Source: Plectrocnemia conspersa | Taxonomy: Eukaryota > Arthropoda > Insecta > Trichoptera > Polycentropodidae | Assembly: GCA_009617715.1 (NCBI GenBank) | Contig: VTFK01000050.1 | Location: 1,860,001-1,924,000 of the forward strand | DNA: 64,000 nt | Direction: 5' to 3' | In this document: piece by piece, positions 50,526 through 63,740 of the stretch | How the letters are laid out: the number at the start of each line of letters is the position of its first letter | How positions within the stretch are numbered: position 1 is the stretch's first letter | Notes under the pieces: generated by a model | What the model was told of the DNA's origin: nothing | Databases searched by the model: none | Seen by the model: the letters and a program-made list of their open reading frames with translations, nothing else | Made by a program: the position numbers and the translations under genes

Positions 50526-53500
50526 ATCATTCATATATCCATCGTGATTCATATCCATCTCTAATATATCATAATGAAGTAAAGTAATGATTCAATTATA
50601 AAAATAATTATTTTGTTACTATTACAGGGCTAAAGTGCTACAATTAAAAATATATTTTTTAATACAAATTTGACTATCAGGGCTTTTAAGATTTGATCAG
50701 TACTCCAGGATGGCTATTTTACAAATAATGATTTAATAGTTGAGAATGAAAGAATATGGTGCAAGAGAAGCGTTCTTGACTTTGTCGGGCTTATCAATTA
50801 AACCACTCTCCTCTCTTCATAACTATAGAACCATCCAAATGATGGTTTATAATAGACAAAGAGCGTTTAGAAAGAATTACATGCGTGAAAATCCAAATAG
50901 CATGCTATTAAATCGTAAACATAACTAAGACTAAAATGAGACACCACCGTGAGAAAATATTTTGCAGATTAAGTCAAAGTACCCGACATGAATTAGTAAG
51001 ATTAAAATTATTCATCACAAATAAAACGTCACATGCATTCGGGATTATTTGCTACTTTTTCGTGATTCGAAACCAAATAAAAATGGATAATTTGGATCAT
51101 CCGTGTTTTATAATTATCCGTGCTCATCCTCTACAGCATTAGCCAAGATAATCGAGAGTAAACTGAATATACAAATAGCTTATATTGAAAAAATCTGAAT
51201 TATGTATATAATCTTAATCAATCAATAAATATGATTGTAATATAATTGTAAAAAAAAATAATAGGAATAAAAATAAAATTATTAAATAAAATTATGCAAA
51301 AATAAAAATAAATAAATTATATTTACATTATAGTTGTAACGATAAAATAATAATGAAGAAATTATTTAAATTAAAAAAAAATGTTTAAAATTAAACAGAA
51401 TTTATTATTTAAATAAAAATAGTAAAATAAATCTTTTATTCGATAATAAATAACTATTATTTTATAATTATATTTATTGACTAAATTCAATCTATTCCTA
51501 TTTCATAAAAACATTTTTAGCAGTTAAAATTCTACATTTGCAAATAGTTAAAATTTTATTTGATACGATGAAAGTTTTGAATAAAATTTCTTATTAAATT
51601 ATTAAGAAAATAATACCGAAATAATTATTTATTAATTTTTATTTTAATAAATTATTTAGCTAATATAGTTAATTGTTTATACACTAAACAAATTTATGCA
51701 AAATATATACAAATATGATCAGAATTAAAAAAAATACTTTAATATTATAATTAACACCTCCGTACCCTGGCCATACTCGTTTTATTTTACCTAACTATCC
51801 TTATTTTTTTCTATTTCTAGTACTAAATCTATGTGCATTTTTATTTCTTATTAAATATTTATTATAATGTTTTCGCGAATTAAACTAAAGATTTTTGCTG
51901 TTTAATTATTTAAGACTTCACCACAAACACAGGGCTTAGCTAATATTGTATAAATATGGTATTTATTATTAATTATGCATTATTTTACATAATATTATCG
52001 TAACACGAGCAAATTTCATCGCTAGAATTATTAATCACCGCATTGTAATCGAATTAATCGAACCTATTATATATTATAAATTATGTGCATATCAACGTTG
52101 GTGGTAGGATTCGATTCGGCAAACGATGTCATCGTATATATATAATATATAAATAATCACGCTTATTAAAAATTTCCATTAGGGCAAAGTCAACAATTAG
52201 GAAGATCGATGCGAAAGCTGTGAAAAATTTGGGACTGATTATCTTCATCTTTGTTGCCGAGATTAAAACGTAGGGGAGGAAACTTTTCGATTTACCTCGG
52301 CGCAAAAAATGCGACTTTAAGCAAGCGAGAAAACTTTGAACGTTCGTAATCTACGGCCCCTAGAGCCTTTGGAAGCTTTTACAAGTATATAAATATTATG
52401 TTAAAGGCATTAACTGAAGAGATTCTCAAACTGTTATTCTTTCGCCGCTGTCTTTAACGCAAATAAATGGGCGGACATATATTCTTTGACCAAATTAAGT
52501 CCATTTTTATACTGCTAACTGAGATGATTATCATTAATGTAAATCAACGATTTTTAATTTAATACATATAACTAAAATCAATAATTGAATAAAGCGATGT
52601 ATATTGAGTTTTATGAGATTGCACAATACACGTAGTTTTTGAAGTTTTCCTTCGTTACCGTCCAGCCAATGGGTAAAGTTCGATAATAACAGTATTTTCG
52701 AAGTGACTTAATTCGAGGGAGCAAAGAGAGTACCGAAGTATCGTATACAGGTCTGAAAGCAGAAACCGCAGCGGCGGTTTTAATTGGCAAACTTTCGCTC
52801 ACAGTTACCGATTTTTAATCGAGAGCGCTTTTTATCTCGCAAACAAACTCAAAGCCAGGCCTGCGCACTCGGGCCAGCTGCGTTTATTTCTAAATTTGCG
52901 TTTGAGTGATTCACGCACTCGAACCGCAACGCTGCGGACCGATATACTATTGTATATTATTTCACTAGCTTTACTGACTGCTATCGAAACAAATTCACCG
53001 CAAAAGTTTGGAGAAACGGGTCACTGAAGCAAAAAACAGACGGAACCTAAAAGCATGCTGTTTTTTGAAAGAAAAGGTTACATAAATACAGACTCTAACA
53101 ACTATTCGGCCTGCGATATAACACAAACAAAATAAAGGAGCTCAAGAAAGACGGCATTTGAAATATTCACAGCTGACGATTCGACGTCGAAACAATTTAT
53201 CTTAAACCTGCGTATCGATTGAACGCGATCGGGCACCGTTCGATTAACCGTTTGAATACCATAAGGACGCCGCACAGTGGGGTATTTGCCCGATCTGGGC
53301 GGCCAAAATTATTTCTCCACTTGGTTTCATAAGTGCTCTTAGTCAAAAAGATAATATCATAAGTGTTAAAAAATACATTAAAGAAATTAAAAAAAAAAAA
53401 AAAACTAAAAAAAAACTTTTTTATTTTATTTTTCATTAAATAATTCATGAAACTTTATTTTAATAAGTATTTAAAGTATTTATTAAATTGTAGGCCCGAG

Positions 53501-54335
53501 GAAGAGAAATTCCGTGTTGAACGGTCGTGCTGTTTTTTTAACAAGAAAAAGTATTTGACAAAATTATTATTTTATTTTATTGGTACGCGATCCACAATTT
53601 GAGGTTTACTGATTTTACCATGGTGATCTAATTATTAAAAAATAACAATCATTATGAAACTGTATTTTAAATTTGACGTTAACACGTCACCTAATTAAAA
53701 AAATTACAATAGTTTAAAACGTTTAGGTCCTAACTTTCACGACTAAGCCCCGTCCCATTTTTAAGAATAATGGTATGCAATGTATTAAAAACCGCAAATA
53801 TCCGCAGTAATTTTACATGTATCATAAAGAGAAAGACCTAAGCTTTATATTGTATATAAAATCTAAGCTAGTAGTGGGAAATATAACTAATGAACTCAAA
53901 TCATATTTTTAGATTATTGTATTAAAATATTGTACGTCAGTGCAAATTAAGACTTAGTCTTTAACATCATATTCAAGCCTACTGAGAGGGCAAGTGAAAG
54001 AAAAAAAATACTAGGGCCTATTCTCTTTGAAAGACTTGACTCTGGAAAAAATATATTTAACCTTTATAATGCCGCGAGAGCATTTTGTCGTTAGATGCAG
54101 TCACGACGCTGGTTCCGCGCGGGACTTTTTTCTTTCTCGCTAGATACTATTATTTACGTTAAAAAAATATTACAAGCCGTGTTGCGTTTATAGAAATATC
54201 TATGAAGAAGCATTAAAAATTATGATAATTTGTATAGCGAGTTTTAAAACTATGAAAAACATTTTTTGAGGCAGTCACCATGTCTATACATGATATTATA
54301 AGTCATTCGCAAATAAAATATAAAATAAATATTAA
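50526..54335. other. Long non-coding stretch
   Basis: No gene is recognised. Bases 51180-52000 are extremely AT-rich. GC is raised at 52240-52360, 52600-52960, 53200-53320 and 54060-54150, without recognisable coding content. Poly-A/T runs lie at 53385-53420. Confidence 0.45.
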
Positions 54336-54339
54336 ACGA

Positions 54340-54835
54340 CACTGAGACACTGAGCTCGTAGATACATAATAGACATTGCGCACAAAACCGGTTAAAAAAA
54401 CTGAGAACCGATCTAAAATAATGGATCCGAACTAAACAAGCTATTTGCTGATATATTGATATATTTTAGATATAAGTTCCTGTTACTCTTTTTTTATACA
54501 TACAAGAAATAAAAGGAGTAAAACATTGCCTTCAGAAGCACACTTTTTTAAAAAGTACTTTTACAATAAGTATTAATATTCAAAAAAACAGTATATTTTT
54601 TTACTCGGCTTCGTTTATATCTATATTTATTTGCAAATTATTGTTGGTTTTATTGCTTTTTAAACATTTAATAAATATAAAACCTAATTGAGAGGAAATA
54701 GTTATATTTTAAAATCTATAAATACGAGACATCGTAGATACGTAATATACATTACGGCACAAAAGCGGTAAAAAAAATAAAAACAGATCTAAAAAAACGA
54801 GTCCTAAATAAACTAGCTGCTTACTGATGATTATA
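54340..54835 (+). repeat. Pair of diverged direct repeats of about 110 bases
   Basis: Bases 54340-54450 and 54720-54835 share GAGACACTGAGCTCGTAGAT/GAGACATCGTAGAT, ATACGTAATATACATT/ATACATAATAGACATT, CACAAAACCGGTTAAAAAAA/CACAAAAGCGGTAAAAAAAA, GATCTAAAA and an ACTAA.CAAGCT/ACTAGCT end. The AT-rich spacer shows nothing else. Class unknown. Confidence 0.55.
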
Positions 54836-54849
54836 AAAACTGTTTATAT

Positions 54850-55040
54850 AAACGCTAGATAACCGAGATTTTTCACTGCGACGGCAGGGACGTGTCATTT
54901 AATGAAATAAAAATATTAAAAAATGACCACTGACTGGCCAACTTTTGCCTCCCCTCTCTACTACGCTCGTTACCGAGCGTTCTCACTGCGACGGCATCTA
55001 AATATTTTATTGCTTTGACGCAAAATCGGCTCGGCGGCCC
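54850..55040 (+). mobile_element. Modular repeat copy: A end, H module, A start
   Basis: GATAACCGAG ... TTCACTGCGACGGC (A edge) runs straight into AGGGACGTGTCATTTAATGA and CACTGACTGGCCAACTTTTG (H). H is followed by CGCTCGTTACCGAGCG and CACTGCGACGGC, an A core again. H therefore sits inside an A unit here. Confidence 0.6.
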
Positions 55041-58000
55041 TTAAAATATTGTATTTTAAACTATTTGGGTGTTCAAAAACAGAAATATTAACACTACGCC
55101 ATGCCCATCATATGATGGTAAAGGGATACCAAACCTTTTATCTATAAAATGGTAAGATACTGAATTAAATTTTAAAGATAACACGTTAATTATATAGCAA
55201 TTTATCTTTATTTAGAGAAATATAAAAAATATACATGAATAAATGTGATGGAAACGTAATAAAATTTAATGGGTTAAGTTAAAAAAATATTTATCTTTCT
55301 TAATGTACAAAACTCTAATCCAAAAATGATTTTTAAAATAGTTATTGAAGATATTCAAGCACCGATCCATTAACGATATAATATTAAAAAAAAGTATTTG
55401 GATTAACCCCTTCCACGCTATGCACAGCATATGACGGGCAGCTGAGTCGGGTCACCAGCGCGAAGCCTTTCACATGATGGGCTCGTAAAACTCAATTTAT
55501 TTTTTTAACAAAACTAAAGAGAGATAGTCAATATAAGCTTTGAAAATCAGTTCGATTTATAGCTAAGCGATTTCATTAATATTATTACTATAAATTGAGG
55601 TAGGACAATGAAATATACAAATGTGAGGTAAAGCATTAGGTCGTTCGCAATCATATTTAAGATTTATTTTATTGATTTATTAATAAGTATGAACTGATAA
55701 TAATTCACGAATATTGTTTTGAAACTGCAGCCATAATAATCATTATAATAAGATTCTAGAGAAAAAAATATTTTAAAAAATATATTGAAATAAAATAAAA
55801 AATGAAAAAGTGGTTTTAAAAAAAAAAACATTTTCAATAACAATAAATTTTAAATAACGGTAATTATAGACATGGCAACTGCCGTAGTTTTAATTAGCTT
55901 ATTATCTTAAACTTTTTATTTAATATCACTACTTGGTTAGACATCATGATCCGCCATATGCGACATATGGCAGACATCATGATCCGACAAAATGCCAGCT
56001 GTTAAAATTAAAAATAATAATTTTATTTTGTATATAAAAATGTGTTTCTAAACTATTTTTTTATGCTTATTTTAAAATAAATGCTAGTTTGAAACAATAT
56101 GGCGTATAAGAGTTATTACTAAACTTAGCAGAGGTATTTACAAAATGTACTTTAAGAAAAATGTAATTGCGATCTGATTAAAATAAAGGCAGGTATTGCG
56201 TCAAAAACCATCATATACTAAACATAGTTGTGTCATTCCATATCAATTTAATAAAAATATGGACAGCATTGACAAAACGGACGTAATTATATCTACAGTA
56301 AATTGTCTTAGAAAAACAGTAGAGTGGTGAAAATGTTTCCTTTCGTGGTATTGTTATTTATTTGTTAAGTTGGGCATAAAACAATTTTTAGAATGAGAAG
56401 CCATAACGATTAAATATATATTGTATTACATGAAAAGTCATTGGAAAGCATATAACAAAACTATGGCCAGCAACAAAGTGTCTTTATAGAGAATATAATG
56501 TTTGTTCACATTCTACAAAAAACCCTAAAAAGGCGCACGTTTAAATATAGGCACTACATGTACTGTGACATGGTGTATGGTTTCCCGTTCTGAGATAGAT
56601 AATAGATTTAATATAATAAAATAAATAATATAATTTCAAATATCACGACTGAGATAAGTGTATTTAGTGACGGGAGCAAAGGCCGAAATTGAGTACCGCT
56701 TCATCAAATAAACCCTAATTATCATATTAAATATTATTATCATACAATTACAATAGACCAATTCAAAGATTAAATTCTTGGTGAATCCTAAGATCGCAAA
56801 TAAATTAGTTTTATGACTCTTTTAGCAAGTCTTTCGCAGCTAATTTTGACGCAACAATTATAAAGGTCTTAGGTTACATAAAGTTTCAATGCTATTTTTA
56901 TTCGATTGGACAGTGGTATGTGTTTATGTATTTTTAAATTTTATAAGTTAAATATTATTATGAATTTTTAATATTATATAATATAAAACCATTGAAAAAT
57001 AAAACGTTGCATCACTACGTATTGCATATTATATATGCTGCAGAAATGAATGGATCGTTAGTAGCGAAGAGCTTTAGTAAATTACAGTCTAGTAGACCGA
57101 CGAACGAGTTCCCTGAAATACATATAATGGGAATGGAATAAGTGCCAAAAATAGATGCTATATATTTAATTTATAATAAATTAAAATGGCATTTCCTAAT
57201 TTTAGTATATAAATATAAGATAAAGCTGTTGATTTTAGTTTTAAAAGCTCTATTATTTCTTTTTCATTTCATATTTCAATCAGTCTGCGCCTCGCAAACC
57301 AATTTTAAAATATTCAAAAAGGTAAATTTACTTTCGAGTCAATTTCAATTTGCATTTTCTCCGGTAGAGTTTGACGATAAAAAATTCATACCAAGATCGC
57401 ATTTAATTAAGATAAGGCTATATCTGTCGCGCACGTATGCCTCAAAAAGCAAAGGACCTATAAAGAAACACGTCGATATAAATAGAGACTTTTAAAGTAA
57501 CAATGAACCTATATACAATTTTTATATACTAATATTTTAAAGTTAATATAAAAATACATGTACATATTATTAAGGTGACGAATATAAAATGCAAAGTAGG
57601 TTTATCGATAAAAATTAACCGTTAATATATTTTAATATTTTTGTGGTTTTTTTTTGCGAAGGTAAATTACATTAAAATTTCAAAATTGCAACAGTATTTT
57701 TTTACATTCAGACCTGTTTTCATAAACCTTTTATTATTCACAGACAGAGAATAGTACATTTAATACTGTAGTAAACAACGGATATGGTTTCTCTCTGCCA
57801 TATTTTACACCGGAAAATGCACAGGATAAGAAATTTAAGCTATTAAAATTAAAGTATAGCTCTTTGATAGTGACTTTTAATTTTCAGGGCAAAATATTTA
57901 TTTTCGGTTTTAATACTGACCTCCTGTTCAATAACGAGAATATGTATTCATTGAGTTATTGCCGAGATTTTTTCACGTACAATAAATAAAATCCGTCGCA

Positions 58001-58885
58001 AATGAAACAATAAGATATAATACGTGTTTTTGAAGCAACATAAATTTATTAACCAATTATTTTCATATTTTAATATTACGAAACTCGACGAAAAAGCGCA
58101 AAAATATTTTTTTAAGGAACACAAAATGAATGTAGTATTATTATTGAAATGAAACAAATAGTTTTTTTTATAGATCATACATCATAAAAATAAAATATAA
58201 ATGCACTCTCTGAAATCGGAGATGATTTTCTGATTATTATTTTTGCCAGGAATAAAACTAAAACCATAAACAATATTGTTAAGAAATCTGAAATTGATTG
58301 GCGAGTGCACGCGATCAGAGACTACTGAGATGATTTTAGGACGTGATAATTCTTAGCAAATACAAAATATAAATCACACGATAAAAGCGTTAAGATTTAA
58401 TATAATAAAACAACAGTATTGTTGTGTGTAATGTGATCGATGAAATAATACTGTAAAACGCTGCCTAATGACTGTGATTTCTTAATTAAGGGTAGTTGTA
58501 CTTCTACATTTAATATTATCAAAGAGGTGTCGTGGTTTTGCGATCCCTGACTTAGACTGAAACAATAAAGTTTTTATTGCATATTGAAGCCTACTTTTAC
58601 GAAGTCATAAAATGTAACTCGACAGTTAATACAATAAGTAATATTAAAAACATTTCTAATGCGAATCACGTTATGATGTGAACAATTAATTTAATGAGAG
58701 GTATATTTCAGTCTATTTTAATTAACTAATAACTTACTCTGAATAACGCTAATGTAAATGACATATAAAGATAATGTATATTACAATGAAATTCATACAG
58801 TGCTTTTAACGCAATAGTTATTGATTAAACATATATTTGGTCTTTAACACAATATTTAATAAGTAAAAATATTTATAAAAACATT
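55041..58885. other. Long non-coding stretch
   Basis: No gene is recognised. At 55403 a TTAACCCCTTCCACGC sequence followed by CATATGACGGGC resembles a piggyBac-type terminus. A weaker relative, TTAACACTACGCCATGCC, lies at about 55089. No partner end or transposase is found. The 117-codon frame at 57142-57495 depends on a GTG start and is hydrophobic low-complexity sequence. AT-rich elsewhere. Confidence 0.4.
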
Positions 58886-59240
58886 TTGAGGTCCCTTTGA
58901 ACGGAGGTAATCTAATATTTTTTCAGGAGGGGAAGGGGGCATAAGTTGGCCAATAAGCGGTAATTTTTTTATTATTACGATTTTATTAAATAACATTTTT
59001 CTGACCAAATTAAATGGATCATGTAGTAACAATATATCCTTCTCATATAAGAATTCACATCAAAAGCAATAAAATCGTGCCGTCGCAAAGGAAACGCTCA
59101 GTTATCTAGCGTCCATATTAGGACTTTATATAAAAATATTAAGATTTACAATAGGTGAGAATTGAATAAAGCATATCTAAACCATATTTTGACCGATAGG
59201 AGAGCGCAAAAACAACTATTACTTCTCAGAAGTCAAAAAA
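58886..59240 (-). repeat. H and A module fragments, adjacent
   Basis: GGTCCCTTTGAACGGAGG, AGGAGGGGAAGGGGGC, ATAAGTTGGCCAATAAGCGG and ACATTTTTCTGACCAAATT follow H. From 59050, TTCACATCAAAAGCAATAAA, ATCGTGCCGTCGC and, at 59170, AAACCATATTTTGACCGATA and GGAGAGCGCAAAAAC belong to A. Confidence 0.6.
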
Positions 59241-59324
59241 GGAGCTTTTAACTTTTAAAAACAAAAAAACATAATAAATATAAGTAGTTATTTTATATTC
59301 AATTATATCTTAAGATTACTTTTA

Positions 59325-60063
59325 TGCCTGCACTACACTCTCTGGAAGTTGGCCAAAGTTGGCCAAGGACGGAGAATATAGTGGGTTACTTCGGTCGAGC
59401 TCCTTCGAGCGGTGAGATACTTCCCCTTTCGCTCTCTCACGTGTTAAGTGACGACAGTGACAGAGATAATGATATGGTGTTTCGCAAAGTGAGATAGAAC
59501 GAGTAACTCGGTTCAATTTCAGTATGCGCCTATGGTCAACACACATGTCGAGCGCTGCATCGTAGTCCCGTGGTCAAGTTATAATACTACATGCTTATCG
59601 GGGACCTTAACAGACTCTTACTGATTAATTTGAATATTTTAGAGCACCAAATAGGAAAAATTAAATAATTAAAAAATAATTAGTGGCACTTGATTTTGTT
59701 AAAGAAATCGTTTCAAATATCCTTAGGTATTTTCCTAGATAGGTTTATACAAATGTCACACCATAACGAATTCTTATTTAGAATCGATGGCGACAAATTT
59801 TAAGATAGTCACTTTGTATTCTAAAGTATAATTTTTATGCCTTATGGCATTTTGCAAAAGCCGACAAAATTTTTACGTAAATTAAATATTTACGACCAAA
59901 AAGTTTTCACTGATATTGTATTGGTGAATGTCCACACAAACTTTCATAATTATCAGTAGCGTAATTTTAATAATATAACAATTTAAAAATTGCGATTATT
60001 TGGCACATTTTTCGATCGCGCGCAAACATGCCAGCTGTACGTGACAGAAGCCGCCGTCCGGAC
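59325..60063 (+). repeat. Long direct repeat, copy 2 (inside the calcium-channel intron)
   Basis: Close match to 49607-50525 in the same orientation, shorter near the front. Its right edge lies about 170 bases from the calcium-channel exon donor at 60234. If the intron runs to lower coordinates as inferred, the repeat lies antisense to the gene within its first intron. Confidence 0.85.
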
Positions 60064-60188
60064 GGCATATGAAATTTGTGGCAGTGTGGTCGCTTACTCG
60101 AAATCTTAGGTCTCGGCCGACTTTAGTTGTAACTTCGGTTCGGATAACTTCCAGAGAGTGTATTTCATTATTTACTATAATAAAATTG

Positions 60189-60199
60189 GACTTACCCCG
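60189..60199 (-). promoter_or_regulatory. Alternative U2-type splice donor (GTAAGT)
   Basis: The minus strand reads GCGGGGTAAGTCC with GT at 60195-60194, a strong major-spliceosome donor. It lies 39 bases downstream of the AT-AC donor. Use of it would put an in-frame TAA (after ...NPYPF) into the message and truncate the channel, so it would be an unproductive or regulatory choice. It may equally be a chance match. Confidence 0.35.
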
Positions 60200-60223
60200 C
60201 TCCGTCGATTACTATGGTTATTT

Positions 60224-60234
60224 AAAAAGGATAT
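60224..60234 (-). promoter_or_regulatory. U12-type AT-AC intron 5' splice site
   Basis: Minus strand, directly after the exon: ATATCCTTTTT. This agrees with the consensus 5' splice site of U12-dependent AT-AC introns (ATATCCTT). It falls exactly where homology to Cav3 channels demands an exon end (after ...LITNP). There is no GT at the junction. U12-type introns are known in genes for voltage-gated sodium and calcium channel alpha subunits. Confidence 0.8.
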
Positions 60235-60503
60235 GGATTGGTGATGAGCATCAGGCACCAGTTCCTTGGCCTCGTGTCCTGCGTGAGGTACTTCATAGCG
60301 ACCTCCGCAAAGCCCGGATAGGGCAGGACCGGACCGCTGCTGCTCGTGGACTCCGTGTCCTGGCCGTCGGTATCGGAGGTGCCCGCGGAGCCGGAGCCCG
60401 AGTCCGTCCCCGACGGAGAGCCCGTTCTCAGCACCAGCGCCGAGTTCAGGCCCGGATTGGAACCCGTCGCGCCGCCGCCTCTGTACCCGTAGTACGAAGT
60501 CAT
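60235..60503 (-). CDS. Ca-alpha1T: T-type (Cav3) calcium channel alpha-1 subunit, first coding exon
   Basis: This exon encodes the cytoplasmic N-terminus of a low-voltage-activated calcium channel, a plasma-membrane pore protein. It gives 89 full codons plus two bases of a Pro codon. Residues 1-58 are low-complexity and rich in Gly, Ser and Thr. From about residue 60, PYPGFAEVAMKYLTQ and then RPRNWCLMLITNP match the conserved block just before segment IS1 of Cav3 channels (PYP.......L.Q.TRPR.WCL..I.NPWF). Cav1 and Cav2 lack this block. The ATG at 60503 is the first after an in-frame TAG about 16 codons upstream and has A at -3. The exon is much richer in GC than its surroundings. The intron starts in phase 2 at an AT-AC donor. 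No downstream exon was found in the window; overlapping plus-strand frames are shadows. Confidence 0.85.
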
Positions 60504-60990
60504 CTTACGTATTATTATTATCGACTGTACGTCAATAATTTCTAATCGCTATCTATTTATATATTTATATATGGAATCAACAATTTTATATAATTTCTAT
60601 TATTTATTTAACGTTTTATTGTTTATTGGAATTTATAACGAACGAATTTGTCTAACAAAAATAAACAATAAAAAAATGTCAATAAGATCATTTCTCGTCT
60701 ATTTATGGCGGCATTTCAATATTTTAGCTTCGCTCGCTCTTCGGATCGACTCGTCGACCGTTTTCTTATCATGCTTAGCACAATTATTCATTTTGGTGTT
60801 TTAATCGGTTTGGCGTATTTATAAATATTATTATTATTATTGTTAAAATTTGGCGTTTATCTCCTCAAGCGCGGTTCGTCGCTCGATAATGCGTTCCTGC
60901 AATTAAACAAAAATATATATAGATTTATAAGCGTATACATCTAGTGAAAAATGATTAAAATATTATATACACAAAGTATTAAGCAAAGTA
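60504..60990 (-). other. Upstream region / probable 5' UTR of the calcium-channel gene
   Basis: Sequence upstream of the start codon on the minus strand. It is AT-rich up to about 60840, then has a short GC-raised patch (CTCCTCAAGCGCGGTTCG, 60861-60878 on the plus strand). No convincing TATA box with initiator could be chosen, and an upstream non-coding exon with a further intron is possible. Confidence 0.35.
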
Positions 60991-60994
60991 TATT

Positions 60995-61042
60995 TAAACC
61001 GAATTTTGGTTAATAGGAGAGCGCTAAAACAATCATCAGTAT
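60995..61042 (-). repeat. A-module end fragment
   Basis: AAACCGAATTTTGGTTAATA followed by GGAGAGCGCTAAAACAATCA matches the outer end of A arms. The remainder of the unit is missing. Confidence 0.6.
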
Positions 61043-62456
61043 CAACGATTACCACAAATTATTTTCCCAAGTCTATGTTTATATTATGTATTATATGTAT
61101 GTGCCAAATAAATTATTAAAATAAAATAAAATATTATTATAAACAGATTTTTTAATATTAAAAAAGTATGCAAGAGCATCTGATAATGCGAATTTTAATT
61201 ACACGCTCATCTCCTAGAACTGATTACTCGACGTTACGGATGATTAATTTTAATTTTCTTCAACGTTGAGCCATTACTTTCGCCCATATTTAGCATTTAA
61301 ATTACACGGATAATATTATACTTGTAGAATAATAAGTAATTCATATATAAACTAATAATTGTTTATGTAAATATAATGCTAATAAGCTTTATCAACATGC
61401 TATTTAAATAGTACTATAAAAAGTAATGCAAAACCTTGTAAATATCTCCTAAATAGAAACTGATTTATTAGGTTTTGATTAATAGAGCTTTCTAAATATA
61501 ATAAAGTTATGTTGTGAACAACGAAAATCAAAAAGAAGAAACTAGTAGCAAAAAATGTAATTTTTATAGTATATATATATTAAGTAACATTATAAAAAAT
61601 AATCGATACATAAAGAGTGTATCTATTTCCTTTTTGAGCTTTAATTGGGTTATTATAATAAGATTTTCACGTTTTAATTGATCTTAAATTACCGTTTTTT
61701 TTATTATACTTACACAATTTATTACCAATCAATCATTAATCACTTTGTGAAATATTTTCATGTATATTTTTATGTTGTTAGTGTAAAATATAATCGGTAT
61801 TATGTCAGGTGTATGTATATAATATTTTTTAAGCATAATTTAAATATTTTTTAAAATAAAGTTTGATAAATATATGCATATAAATCTTCTGTCTCTTTTT
61901 GGGGCTTTTTATTGCGCGTGGTGAGCTTTTTGCACCGTTGGAGCTTTCAAGACCGACACGTATATAATGCAACTTTTGGCCAACGCGAATTCTAAATTTA
62001 TTCCGAGTCGTGTGTTCGATATGAATTTTATATGTTTCCGTTGTTTTCTTATAGCGGTGCGGAGCGACGTACCCAGGGCATGCATAAAAGCTCACAGCTA
62101 AAGCTTTTTAATTTAATTAAAAAACTTTCATATCCGGCGAGAGGTGCACGGCAATTACGTAATTGAACGATTAAAATTGCACGATTCAATTATGACAATT
62201 TTGCTTGTAGTGAAAACGAAAATAAACAACTTAAATATGTAATTAATTAATTTAATATTTTATATCGCACGATAGTAAGAGTTACCTGTGTTTTTATATA
62301 TTATATTAAATTAAGGAGATCAAAAAAACGAGAGAAATATTTAAATTTTTTTTCATCGAAGCATATTTTAAAATATAAGGTAATATATAAAGTGTTCTAT
62401 CATCTATTCTATATTGTTATTTTATTTAAATTTGATAAAAAAACTAAAAGCAGATT
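61043..62456. other. Non-coding stretch
   Basis: No gene is recognised. GC is raised at 61900-62080 and 62130-62160 only, with short frames. Otherwise AT-rich. Confidence 0.45.
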
Positions 62457-63095
62457 TTTCCAGGGATGCCGAAAGTTATTCAGTCATCGCCTTTTTTTTA
62501 AATTTCATGACATGCATTTTTCTGGGCAAATTCAAGATGGACCCTGTTTGGAATTCATGTCAAAAGCAATAAAATCGTGCCGTCGCCGTCGCAATGACAA
62601 CCCTTGGATATATAGCGTTCATAATAACACTGTTTTTAACACTATTACAACTCAAAATAAATGAGAATCAAATGAAGCACATCTAAACCGAATTTTAATC
62701 GATAAGAGAGCGTAAAAAACAATTATCCTTTCTCAGAAGTCAAAAATTCACACGAAAAGCAATAAAATCGTGCCGATATACCGATTTTAAAAGCGATTTT
62801 ATTGCTTTTGACGTAAATTTTGACTTCTGAAAAGTGACAAGTGATGTCGTAATATTATTATATACTGTCTTAATATAAACGCCAGATAACCGTGAGTTTC
62901 CACTGCGACAGCGACGGCATGATTTTATTGCTTTTGACGTGGATTCTCAACAGGGATTCGGCCAGAAAAATATATGTCCATTTTATGAAATACTATGAAT
63001 TTGAATGAAATTAAAATATGAAAAAAATGACTACAGACTACCAACTTTTGGCCCCCTCCCCCACTGAAAAAGATGAAATGACGTTCCTGTTAATC
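62457..63095. mobile_element. Modular repeat copy: H, A foldback, A, H
   Basis: H pieces (62457-62540: CAGGGATGCC..., CATGACATGCATTTTTCTGG) are followed by an A arm (TCAAAAGCAATAAAATCGTG then CCGTCGCCGTCGCAATG). From 62690 comes a foldback A (AAACCGAATTTTAATCGATA ... TTATTGCTTTTGACG), then a third A start (TTCCACTGCGACAGCGACGG at 62898). The last H (62952-63090) has TTCGGCCAGAAAAATA, TACTATGAATTTGAATGAAA and AAAGATGAAATGACG. It is the most rearranged copy in the window. Confidence 0.6.
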
Positions 63096-63678
63096 CCTGT
63101 TGATTTGTAGCAGAAGCATAATTTACTTTATTTTATATTTCGACTTGTTTTCACAATTGGAAATAAGTTAAAAGGACAGTAATTGAGGAATTGATACTAT
63201 TCTCATGAAGAATTTTATGATTAAAACACTTTTTTTAAGGCTTTCATTGTAACTTGTCACGCATGGGGCCCGGTTAATTTACCATAAGACTCGTTTTTTA
63301 TTAAAAAAAATTATTAAAATTTTTTTTAAATGCAAATTAAGCTTTTAAACACTTTTTGCATACGACATTTTCCAGTGAGATTTTATTTTGCAAAGTTATG
63401 ACACTTTTAATTTTTACATTGGCCGCCATTTTGAAAAAAAATTTTATATATTTTTTTTAAACATAACGTATAGGGGCTGCACGTTAGTTCTATGCGATAC
63501 TAAAAATTTAAATTTTAATCTTTAAAACCAAGCAGTTAAGAGCGTTAACTCTTCAGAAACTCTCAAAATGGCTTGTATGGGGGTCCAATCGAACTGATAC
63601 ATCGCTTGTTTTGAAGCAAAAAACTATTTTTTTTTATATTTTATTTAGATGAAGTTTAGGCTTTCAAACGTTTTATAT

Positions 63679-63740
<62 letters not shown>
